A DNA stretch of 55,826 nt from CAMTWZ01 sp964412365 (GTDB lineage: Bacteria > Bacteroidota > Rhodothermia > Balneolales > HLUCCA01): the NCBI GenBank assembly GCA_964412365.1, contig CAYPOI010000008.1, positions 1 through 55,826 on the forward strand, read 5' to 3'. The translations under genes were made by a program, and so were the position numbers. Below, one piece after another: positions 9,175 through 16,564 of the stretch (the first letter of the stretch is position 1; the number at the start of each line of letters is the position of its first letter). The notes under the pieces are model-generated. The model was not told where the DNA came from, searched no databases, and saw only the letters and a program-made list of their open reading frames with translations.

Positions 9175-9888
9175 TCAAGGGATGTGTTGCTGGATCATGT
9201 TGCGCCACCATGGCCAATCGTGCGCCGTGCCGTTGCCCCAGATATCGAGGGTATTGTGGATGGATTTGGAGTTCAACTTCCAACTCATGTCTTCGGTCGG
9301 TTGCCGACAAATATCATGCTCCCCGGCAACCAGCCGGATATCCATCCGCCTCATGGCTTCCAAATGGGCATGATTGTGCATCTGAGGCACATAATCGACC
9401 GGATTGTTGAAATAGACATTGTCATCGTAGAATCCGTGCATGAAATTCTTGATGTCGTACTTGCCGCTCATCGCGATCAATTTCGCAAAGCGGTCAGGAT
9501 ATTTAAATGCGACATTCAAGGCATGATAGGCGCCGAAACTGGCTCCAGTACTGATGATATTCCGATTCGGGTTGTTCGTGTGGATGAAGGGAACGACTTC
9601 GTCGATGATATACGAATCATACTGCCGGTGACGCACGATCCTCACATAGGGATCCGCAAATTTGTTATAGAAGCTTTCCGAATCGACCGAATCCACACAA
9701 TAGAACTGATTGTATCCATTGTTGATCTGATGGGAACAGGCTTCCATCATCTTGAAATCTTCCCATTCATGAAACTTGCCCATACTGGATGGAAACACCA
9801 ATACGGGTGTACCTGAATGACCAAAAACCAGAAGTTCCATGTCCCGGACCAAACTTGGACTCCACCATTTCATGTACGAACGTTGCAT
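9175..9888 (-). CDS. Esterase-family alpha/beta hydrolase (first gene of ATP-grasp module)
   Basis: 237 residues with no signal peptide, so cytoplasmic. The N-terminus (YMKWWSPSLVRDMELLVFGHSG) resembles bacterial esterase-family proteins related to EstA/esterase D. The nucleophile elbow is GASFGAYHA with Ser117. Likely partners are Asp192 in AGEHDICR and His223 in NGTAHDW. This gives a complete Ser-Asp-His triad. The gene begins 15 nt after the glycerophosphodiesterase and ends one base before the ATP-grasp gene. In context it could release or transfer the product of the ligases, or deprotect a substrate. That role is inference. Confidence 0.85.
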   Translation of the reverse strand: MQRSYMKWWSPSLVRDMELLVFGHSGTPVLVFPSSMGKFHEWEDFKMMEACSHQINNGYNQFYCVDSVDSESFYNKFADPYVRIVRHRQYDSYIIDEVVPFIHTNNPNRNIISTGASFGAYHALNVAFKYPDRFAKLIAMSGKYDIKNFMHGFYDDNVYFNNPVDYVPQMHNHAHLEAMRRMDIRLVAGEHDICRQPTEDMSWKLNSKSIHNTLDIWGNGTAHDWPWWRNMIQQHIP

Positions 9889-9903
9889 GCAGACTGTCTT
9901 TGG

Positions 9904-10791
9904 TTAGTTTTCGCGCAAGATACGTGCGCTGTCGGGATAATCGGTAATCAGCCCATCAACATCAAGAGCCAATAGGGCCTTCATTTCATCCACTCGGTTA
10001 ACGGTCCATGGAATGAGCAGTATCCCATCGTTCAGAGTCTGTTTGCGCAATGTCGCATCCACAAACGGATAGTAAGGCGAGTAAATATCGGGCTTGAATC
10101 CAAGATTGGCGATGTTCCAGTCGTACCCATTGGTGTTTTCAATCAAGAGCGCCAATGGGATAGATTCATCCCTCATCCGCATCGATTGCAAGGTTCGCAC
10201 ATCAAACGATTGAAGGATGCTCCGATCACGAATTCCCGTCTCAACCAGAGCCTCATGAAGCAAAAAAGTGAAGGCTTCGGGATCTGGAGTGAACACCCCA
10301 TCCCAACCCGGCTGAATCTTGGTTTCGATATTGTATTTGGGTAGTGGATATCCACGCTCCACGGCATGCATTTCTATGGCTAGAACCGCATCTACGAACC
10401 GTGGCTTTACGACCTGTTGTTTGGCTTGGAGTGGGAATCGCGGATGTCCGATGGACCCGCAATCATAGGATTGAACTTCATCCACCGTCATGGTGAAGAT
10501 GTTGTAGGTCATGCCAGTGGAGTCGCTGAATGCCTTTCCATCCGGAGAGGTGCAGATCACTGGGTTCATCCAAGGTTCATGCGATACAATGAGTTGACTA
10601 TCGGCTGATACCACAAGATCCAGCTCAATGGTGGTTACTCCAAGATCCAATGCGATGAGAAAAGATGGGATGGTGTTCTCAGGTGCGAGTCCGCGTGCGC
10701 CTCTGTGACCTTGAAGATCCCAGGTGTCGGTATTGGGTGTGGATGTGCAGGCAACACATCCGATCATTAGGGTCGGTAGCAAATATTTCAT
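9904..10791 (-). CDS. Glycerophosphodiester phosphodiesterase, lipoprotein
   Basis: 295 residues. The enzyme hydrolyses glycerophosphodiesters to glycerol-3-phosphate and an alcohol. The N-terminus has a short hydrophobic stretch and Cys12 (TLMIGC) or Cys15 (CVAC) as lipobox cysteine, so the protein is probably a periplasmic lipoprotein. Catalytic and metal residues of the GDPD TIM barrel are visible: His29-Arg30 (GHRGARG), Glu38 (APENT), Glu56/Asp58 (IELDL) and His71 (SHEPW). The end DGLITDYPDSARIL is the typical final barrel strand. The start ATG overlaps the stop of the thioredoxin-like gene by 4 nt, so the two are translationally coupled. Confidence 0.92.
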   Translation of the reverse strand: MKYLLPTLMIGCVACTSTPNTDTWDLQGHRGARGLAPENTIPSFLIALDLGVTTIELDLVVSADSQLIVSHEPWMNPVICTSPDGKAFSDSTGMTYNIFTMTVDEVQSYDCGSIGHPRFPLQAKQQVVKPRFVDAVLAIEMHAVERGYPLPKYNIETKIQPGWDGVFTPDPEAFTFLLHEALVETGIRDRSILQSFDVRTLQSMRMRDESIPLALLIENTNGYDWNIANLGFKPDIYSPYYPFVDATLRKQTLNDGILLIPWTVNRVDEMKALLALDVDGLITDYPDSARILREN

Positions 10792-11294
10792 GGTCCGATG
10801 GAATAGTGATCCTTGAATGTACGAAATGACATCACGGGTGCGGTGAAGGTCGACATCACGCGTCCCTGCTTGACGACGAACACACGGGGGACCTTCGAGG
10901 TGAGTGCCGTCAACTCTCTTAGTGTAACAATGTGTATCGGAAAGTCAATTCGATATTCGTTCGAGAACGAGTCAACCTCCGCTGCCGAACCGAACGTGAC
11001 TCCGATGATGGAATCGACCGTGCCGGAGTGTTGATACGATTTGATGGTTTCGACCGCATCCCAGCAATCGGGGCAATTCAGGCTGAAGGCAAACAGGAGT
11101 ACGGATCGAGCGCTGTCGGCCGGTATGAATCTGGATAATGCGGTGTCTGATGCCAGCTTTCCTGTCACCTGAAATGGATCGGATAAACCGGAGAGGTCAT
11201 GTTCCGCTGTATTGGTTAGTTTCCCATAATCCCAAAACATCCAAACAAGGCCCAATAGCAGGGCAATCAAAAAGGCGGTCTGCTGATGGCTCAT
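10788..11294 (-). CDS. Membrane-anchored thioredoxin-like protein
   Basis: 168 residues. One hydrophobic helix near residues 6-21 acts as signal anchor, followed by a small redoxin domain facing the periplasm. The active site is CPDC (Cys74, Cys77), with a cis-proline region at KVPRVFV (Pro136). The order strand-CxxC-helix and a later VP turn fit the thioredoxin/AhpC-TSA superfamily, but the domain is short and the specific family is not clear. It starts 33 nt downstream of glgC and shares an ATGA overlap with the glycerophosphodiesterase. A role in thiol-disulfide exchange is inferred from the motif only. Confidence 0.75.
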   Translation of the reverse strand: MSHQQTAFLIALLLGLVWMFWDYGKLTNTAEHDLSGLSDPFQVTGKLASDTALSRFIPADSARSVLLFAFSLNCPDCWDAVETIKSYQHSGTVDSIIGVTFGSAAEVDSFSNEYRIDFPIHIVTLRELTALTSKVPRVFVVKQGRVMSTFTAPVMSFRTFKDHYSIGP

Positions 11295-11327
11295 ACATCC
11301 AAAATAGCAGGATTAAACGGCTATTCG

Positions 11328-12608
11328 CTAAATAACCGTTCCGTCTCTCAGTACCGCACCTTTCTGGATCACCACGATGCCATCCACTACGGAATAATTG
11401 TCGAAGTGCCCTTCGGTCAGGTGAGTGCCTCCGTTGATCCTCACATCATTCCCGATGCGGCAGTTTTTGTCGATGATCGCATTGTTAATGTAGCATCGCT
11501 GACCGATTCCGATCGGTGGAACCCCATCCTTGTATTGAAGCTGCTCCAGAGTCGGATAGAAGTCATTTCCCATAATGATGGTGTTCGCAACGGTCGTGCC
11601 CTTCCCTATTCTAGAGCGGATCCCGACCAACGTATGTTCGATGCGCGACGCTTCGATGATGCTTCCTTCCGCCACAATGGTCCGTTCCAAGGTCGTTCCG
11701 GATATTTTGGATGCGGGCAACAAGCGTGAGCGCGTAAAAATGAGCTTCCCTTCATTGTAGATATCGAACGGAGGCAACTCGATGGTCAATTCCAGATTCG
11801 CATCGAAGAAGGATTTGATCGTTCCGATGTCGGTCCAATACCCATCGTACAGATAGCTGGCCACCTTCAAATGCGATTCAATCGCCGATGGGATAATTTC
11901 CTTGCCGAAATCCTTCGCATCCGCGTGCTCATTGAACAGGTCGATCAAAGTCTGTCGGTTGAAGATGTATATCCCCATGGAGGCCAGATATTCGCGGCCT
12001 TGGGCTTTTAGAGCCGCGGGTACTTCGGATGTCCAATCGCTGAGCACGTCGGTAGCCGGTTTTTCGATGAAGGTCGAAATCATGCCGTCTTTGTCCGTTT
12101 TCAGGATCCCGAAACCTGTGGCATCTTCTCCGTTCACCGGAATGGTTGCGATGGAGATCTCCGCACCTGATTTGATGTGCTGGTCCATCATATGGCGGTA
12201 ATCCATCTGATAGAGCTGATCACCGGAAAGGATCAGCACATACTCATACTCGTTGTTTTCAAGGTGATGCAACGATTGCCGAACCGCATCCGCCGTTCCT
12301 TGAAACCAGTTCGAACTGGTTGGAGTCTGCTCGGCGGCAAGGATATCCACGAAACCGCGGCGCGTGAAGGCATCGAAGTGATAGGTGTTCTTGATGTGAC
12401 GGTTCAGCGACGCCGAGTTGAACTGGGTCAATACATAGATTCGTCTGACATCCGAATGAAGACAGTTCGAAATGGGGATGTCCACCAAGCGGTACTTCCC
12501 TCCGATCGGAACGGCAGGCTTGGAACGACTTTTGGTAAGAGGAAACAAGCGGGTTCCGGAGCCGCCTCCCAAAATTACGGCGATGGTGCTGTCATTCATC
12601 GGGATCAT
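11328..12608 (-). CDS. glgC: Glucose-1-phosphate adenylyltransferase
   Basis: 426 residues, the usual GlgC length. It makes ADP-glucose from glucose-1-phosphate and ATP, the committed step of bacterial glycogen synthesis. The nucleotidyltransferase loop VILGGGSGTRLFPLT is near the N-terminus, followed by KPAVPIGGKYRLVDIP and ISNCLHSDV. The later part has hexapeptide-like left-handed helix repeats (IRSRIGKGTTV, GQRCYINNAIID, RIGNDVRIN). I keep the ATG at 12608, 3 nt after the glgA stop. An ATG at 12599 is also possible. The glgA-glgC pair is a classic glycogen operon, here followed by genes with no known glycogen role. Confidence 0.95.
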   Translation of the reverse strand: MIPMNDSTIAVILGGGSGTRLFPLTKSRSKPAVPIGGKYRLVDIPISNCLHSDVRRIYVLTQFNSASLNRHIKNTYHFDAFTRRGFVDILAAEQTPTSSNWFQGTADAVRQSLHHLENNEYEYVLILSGDQLYQMDYRHMMDQHIKSGAEISIATIPVNGEDATGFGILKTDKDGMISTFIEKPATDVLSDWTSEVPAALKAQGREYLASMGIYIFNRQTLIDLFNEHADAKDFGKEIIPSAIESHLKVASYLYDGYWTDIGTIKSFFDANLELTIELPPFDIYNEGKLIFTRSRLLPASKISGTTLERTIVAEGSIIEASRIEHTLVGIRSRIGKGTTVANTIIMGNDFYPTLEQLQYKDGVPPIGIGQRCYINNAIIDKNCRIGNDVRINGGTHLTEGHFDNYSVVDGIVVIQKGAVLRDGTVI

Positions 12609-12611
12609 AGG

Positions 12612-14054
12612 TCAAGCCTCAGGTGGTAATAAAGATGTGTAAAGTTGGATGTATTGTCTGGCCGACGACTGCCAGGAGAAATCTAATGAAAACGCTTTTC
12701 TTTGCAAATCGGAAAGCCTTTTTTTGTCATGAAATACGTCAAATGCCCGAGTCAGCGCTTGATAGGCATCGTTCAATGAAAAGTGGGTGAACCGGATGCC
12801 GTAGCCGCCTTCTTCGCCCATGTCCAGCACCGTGTCGTGCAAACCTCCCGTATCGCGAACAATGGGGATGGTGCCGTAACGCAACGCGAACAGCTGATTC
12901 AATCCGCAGGGCTCCACGCGAGACGGCATGAGGATGAAATCGGCCCCCGCATAGATCTGATGCGACAACCGCTCGTTGTACTGCAGCGACGCATCAAAAT
13001 ACCCGACATGGGTTTTATTCATTTCATTGAACTGGTAGTGCAGATCGGGGTCACCCGTGCCCAGCACAATGAAATTCGCCTCATGATTGGCCAGAAACGC
13101 GCGGATGAGCTCCGGCAACATGTCCGCCCCTTTTTCTTTGACCAATCGGCCAATAAAAGCGAACGTCGGACGATCCGCCGGCAACATGAATTCCTTGCAG
13201 AGAGCTTCCTTATTCAGCTGCTTCCCTTTCGCCAAGGTTTTCAAGGTGTAAGGATGCGCGATCAACGGGTCTTTCGCCGGATTCCACACATCCGTATCGA
13301 TCCCATTCAGAATTCCGGTTGATTTCACGGCCTCATGACGGATGATCGGCTCGATGCCGCTCGTGCCATGCATCAGCTCGTCCATGTAGGTTTTCGAGAC
13401 CGTCGTCAATTTCCAACAGGTTCTGATGCCAGCCGCAAGCGCATTGAATCGGCCGTTCCACTCCAGAAATCCTGCTTTTTCGGGATGGAAATAGGGCAGC
13501 ATAAATCGCTTCCCTAATTCGTAATTCCCATGGTATTCGCCATTGTGGATAGTGAGAACCGTCGGGATTCCGATAAGCGATTCATATTGAGGGCAGGACG
13601 TCGTCATGAATGGAATCAGCGCCGTATGATGATCGTGGCAATGCAGAATGTCCGGCTTGATCTCGAACGATTGGATCCACTCCAGCGCGCAGATCTGAAA
13701 CGACGCATAGCGCTCGAACTCATCCCAATAGCCATATCCGCTGTTCGGATCCATGTAAATGCCGGGACGATGGAAGCGGGATGGGATATCCACCACGTAT
13801 AAAGGAAAGCCTAACGTGTCTTTTTTTTCTTTTTTGATGGAATATTCGAACCAGTTTCCGGCCAGATGGGTGAAACCGCGATGCACGACGTCGAATTCGT
13901 GCTGACGAATCCATGGAACATCGTAGGCTGGCATCACCACCCAGCTTTCCGACCCATGCGCTTTCTGATATTTAGGTAAAGAACCGACGACATCCCCGAG
14001 TCCGCCTGCTTTTGCGACCGGGTAGCACTCCGCACTGATATGAATGATATGCAT
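12612..14054 (-). CDS. glgA: Glycogen synthase (ADP-glucose)
   Basis: 480 residues, typical of the GT5 family. It transfers glucose from ADP-glucose to the non-reducing end of alpha-1,4-glucan. The N-terminal motif KAGGLGDVVGSL (16-27) binds ADP-glucose. The C-terminal GT-B half shows FIGRLVKEKGADML, and MPSRVEPCGLNQLFALRYGTIPIVRDTGGLHDTV, written here only as the known E/G-rich acceptor region, lies near residues 370-410. It is the first gene of the minus-strand run and lies 56 nt from the divergent ABC transporter gene, so its promoter must be in that short gap. It is co-transcribed with glgC (3-nt spacing). Confidence 0.95.
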   Translation of the reverse strand: MHIIHISAECYPVAKAGGLGDVVGSLPKYQKAHGSESWVVMPAYDVPWIRQHEFDVVHRGFTHLAGNWFEYSIKKEKKDTLGFPLYVVDIPSRFHRPGIYMDPNSGYGYWDEFERYASFQICALEWIQSFEIKPDILHCHDHHTALIPFMTTSCPQYESLIGIPTVLTIHNGEYHGNYELGKRFMLPYFHPEKAGFLEWNGRFNALAAGIRTCWKLTTVSKTYMDELMHGTSGIEPIIRHEAVKSTGILNGIDTDVWNPAKDPLIAHPYTLKTLAKGKQLNKEALCKEFMLPADRPTFAFIGRLVKEKGADMLPELIRAFLANHEANFIVLGTGDPDLHYQFNEMNKTHVGYFDASLQYNERLSHQIYAGADFILMPSRVEPCGLNQLFALRYGTIPIVRDTGGLHDTVLDMGEEGGYGIRFTHFSLNDAYQALTRAFDVFHDKKRLSDLQRKAFSLDFSWQSSARQYIQLYTSLLPPEA

Positions 14055-14110
14055 AGATTAAAGATTTACGTTTTGTAAGTTAAGCGCCAAACCAGTCCTT
14101 GCAAACCCAT

Positions 14111-15025
14111 ATGTCAATTGTAGACGTCAGAAACATCACCAAGAAATTCGGTGATTTCGTCGCGGTGGATCACGTTAATTTCACGGTCGAACCGGGCCGC
14201 ATTTTCGGAATCTTGGGTCCGAACGGAGCCGGAAAAACAACCACCATCCGCATGATGAATTACATCACCATCCCGGATCAGGGTGATATATATATCAATG
14301 GCATCAAGGTTGGGCGGGAAACCCAGCCGATGATCGGCTACATGCCCGAAGAACGCGGCTTGTATAAGAAAATGAAGGTGGGCGAGCATCTGATTTATCT
14401 CGCCCAGCTCAAAGGTGTGCCTCTGGACAAAGCCAAAATCGCGCTTCGTTACTGGTTGAAACGGTTTGAGGCGATCGATTGGATCAACAAGGAAGTGGGT
14501 GAACTCTCCAAAGGGATGCAGCAGAAAATCCAGTTCATCGCCACCATCGTGCACGATCCCTCATTATATATATTCGATGAGCCGTTCAGCGGGTTGGATC
14601 CCATCAACTCCGAATTGCTGAAACAGGTGATTCTGGAACTCAAAGCGTCTGGAAAAACCATCATTTTTTCCACTCACCGGATGGAGCAGGTAGAGCAGAT
14701 GTGCGATGATATCGTGCTCTATAACGAGGGTCGTACCATCTTGGAAGGAAAAGTTCAGGACATCAAGCGCTCGTTCGGCAAGCGCACCGTCATCCTTGAA
14801 TTCGATGGAGATGCCTCATTCCTCGACACCATCGACGGCGTTCATTTCAACAACCGGTCGAACCGTTTTGTTGAATTCACACCGAAAGACGAAAGCCAAA
14901 TCCGTCCCATTTTGGAAAAAGCCATGGCTTCGGTGGACGTGCATCGCTTCGAGCGGGTCTACCCATCTCTCCACGAAATTTTCATTGAATCTGTAAACAA
15001 CGACCGCAACCATGTCAACCGATAA
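14111..15025 (+). CDS. ABC transporter ATP-binding protein (NatA-like)
   Basis: About 304 residues from the ATG at 14111 (MSIVDVRNITKKFG). A TTG four codons earlier is a weaker choice. The nucleotide-binding domain is complete: Walker A GPNGAGKTTT, signature LSKGMQQKIQF, Walker B YIFDEPFSGLDP and the switch His in IIFSTHRMEQ. A C-terminal extension of about 80 residues fits the DUF4162 domain common in NatA-like subunits. The following gene encodes an ABC-2 type permease and overlaps it by 14 nt. Together they form an exporter with substrate unknown. NatAB sodium export is one member of this family and is not implied here. Confidence 0.93.
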   Translation: MSIVDVRNITKKFGDFVAVDHVNFTVEPGRIFGILGPNGAGKTTTIRMMNYITIPDQGDIYINGIKVGRETQPMIGYMPEERGLYKKMKVGEHLIYLAQLKGVPLDKAKIALRYWLKRFEAIDWINKEVGELSKGMQQKIQFIATIVHDPSLYIFDEPFSGLDPINSELLKQVILELKASGKTIIFSTHRMEQVEQMCDDIVLYNEGRTILEGKVQDIKRSFGKRTVILEFDGDASFLDTIDGVHFNNRSNRFVEFTPKDESQIRPILEKAMASVDVHRFERVYPSLHEIFIESVNNDRNHVNR

Positions 15026-16295
15026 GATTTTCATCGTCCTCAAGCGCGAGTACATCACGCGTGTCCGTTCCAAGGCCTTCATCATCAGTACCATCTTGGC
15101 TCCGGTCTTCATGATCATGTTGATCGGAATTCCGGTATTGTTGTCTTTTTTGGACACTGATAAGCCTCGAGTGATCGGTGTCTATGATGAAACCGGCGTT
15201 CTGCTACCGCGCTTGGAACTGCTAAGTGATTCGCTGTACACCGAATTGCCACCGGCTCCGGTCGACACCTTCCGTGCGATGGTGTTGGCCAACCGCATCG
15301 ATGGATACATCCTGCTGAATGAGCGTCATCTCACCGAAAATGCCGAAATCGAATTCATTTCGGGTGGAACAGGCGGTCTCTCTCTCATCAGCGCCATCCG
15401 ATCCGACATTCGCTCCGCCATCCGCGACGAACGTCTCAACCGCGAGCAGGTGAGCGATGCCGTGAAAGATATTCTCAACTCGCGGGCCACCATCGTCTCC
15501 CGGAAGATCACCGAAACCGGTGAAGAGACCACCAGCACCGAATCGTTATTCATCGTGGGCTACATCATGAGCTTCATCATCTATGGAGCCTTGTTTTTCT
15601 ACGGCGCCATCATCATGCGCAGCGTGATTGAAGAAAAGACCAGCCGAATCATTGAAGTGATTACATCCTCAGTCCGTCCGTTCGAATTGCTGATGGGGAA
15701 AGTACTGGGTGTGGGCGCCGTCGGACTCACGCAGTTCACCATCTGGGCCGCATCATCGGCGGCGATCATGAGTGGAGCCGGATTGTATTTCGCATCTCAG
15801 ATGGACACGTCTGGGCTTGTTGGGGATGAAGCCATGGCCGCCGCGGCTCAATCGCCCATCACCATGCCCGAAATCGGAATCGGATTATGGATCGGATTCG
15901 TGTTTTTCTTCATCATGGGCTACCTCATCTATTCGTCGCTGTTCGCGGCGGTTGGTGCGGCGGCGGATAACGAGTCGGATACGCAGCAATTGATGCTGCC
16001 CATCTCCATGCCCATCATCATTCCGATTTTGTTGGTTGGTCCGGTCGCTTCCGACCCGAATTCAACACTAGCGGTGGTGTCGAGTTTGATTCCCTTCTTC
16101 ACTCCGATGCTCATGCCCTTGCGCATGGCGATGACGGACGTGCCGATCTGGCAATTGGGATCCGCCATTGTGCTGATGTCGGCCGCATTCACGGGATTGA
16201 TCTGGGTCAGCGCGCGGATCTATCGAGTCGGAATCCTGATGTACGGCAAGAAAGCCAGCTTCACGGAAATGGCGAAGTGGATCCGCTATAATTAA
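15012..16295 (+). CDS. ABC-2 type transporter permease (NatB-like)
   Basis: 427 residues. One transmembrane helix near the N-terminus (AFIISTILAPVFMIMLIGIPVLL) is followed by a large extracytoplasmic domain of about 140 residues. Five or so helices occupy the C-terminal half (about 175-400). This N-terminal helix plus periplasmic loop plus C-terminal membrane bundle is typical of ABC-2 permeases of the NatB/DUF3526-like kind. The conserved segment SRIIEVITSSVRPFELLMGK lies between helices two and three. It overlaps its ATPase partner by 14 nt. Its TAA overlaps the TAA of the convergent small gene within the palindrome attaat at 16291-16296. Confidence 0.92.
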   Translation: MSTDKIFIVLKREYITRVRSKAFIISTILAPVFMIMLIGIPVLLSFLDTDKPRVIGVYDETGVLLPRLELLSDSLYTELPPAPVDTFRAMVLANRIDGYILLNERHLTENAEIEFISGGTGGLSLISAIRSDIRSAIRDERLNREQVSDAVKDILNSRATIVSRKITETGEETTSTESLFIVGYIMSFIIYGALFFYGAIIMRSVIEEKTSRIIEVITSSVRPFELLMGKVLGVGAVGLTQFTIWAASSAAIMSGAGLYFASQMDTSGLVGDEAMAAAAQSPITMPEIGIGLWIGFVFFFIMGYLIYSSLFAAVGAAADNESDTQQLMLPISMPIIIPILLVGPVASDPNSTLAVVSSLIPFFTPMLMPLRMAMTDVPIWQLGSAIVLMSAAFTGLIWVSARIYRVGILMYGKKASFTEMAKWIRYN

Positions 16296-16555
16296 TTCAG
16301 GCAGATCGGGACTTTGAAGGCGGCATCGATCCATTCCGACGGACGGAGTTTGGAGATACGTTGATGCACGAGATGTGTCGTTGTTTCGTGCAGAAACAAG
16401 CAGGTGACCCCATTGTGATGGAAACCGGACCCCGTGATGACATGCATCACGTTATGGAATTCGGTGTACGAATGATCGAACAGCAGGCCATTGATCCAAG
16501 CGTCGACGAGTTCGTCTCGTTCGGCCTTGGGAGGAAGTTTGATGATCAAATTCAT
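16292..16555 (-). CDS. Small conserved-looking protein of unknown function
   Basis: 87 residues, with no signal peptide and no membrane helix. It begins with MNLIIKLPPKAERDELVDAWINGLLFDHSY and has several histidines and one cysteine (GSGFHHNGVTCLFLHE). I do not recognise a family. It is probably real: it follows the M1-like gene by only 9 nt on the same strand and ends at the stop codon of the convergent permease gene. The overlapping plus-strand reading at 16361-16618 has no supporting context. The spacing suggests co-transcription with the HisN-like and M1-like genes. Confidence 0.6.
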   Translation of the reverse strand: MNLIIKLPPKAERDELVDAWINGLLFDHSYTEFHNVMHVITGSGFHHNGVTCLFLHETTTHLVHQRISKLRPSEWIDAAFKVPICLN

Positions 16556-16564
16556 AAAAAAAGG

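Noticed and set aside
14111..16295. Sodium exporter NatAB by name
   Set aside because: The ATPase and permease match the broad NatAB-like family only. Substrate cannot be read from the sequence.
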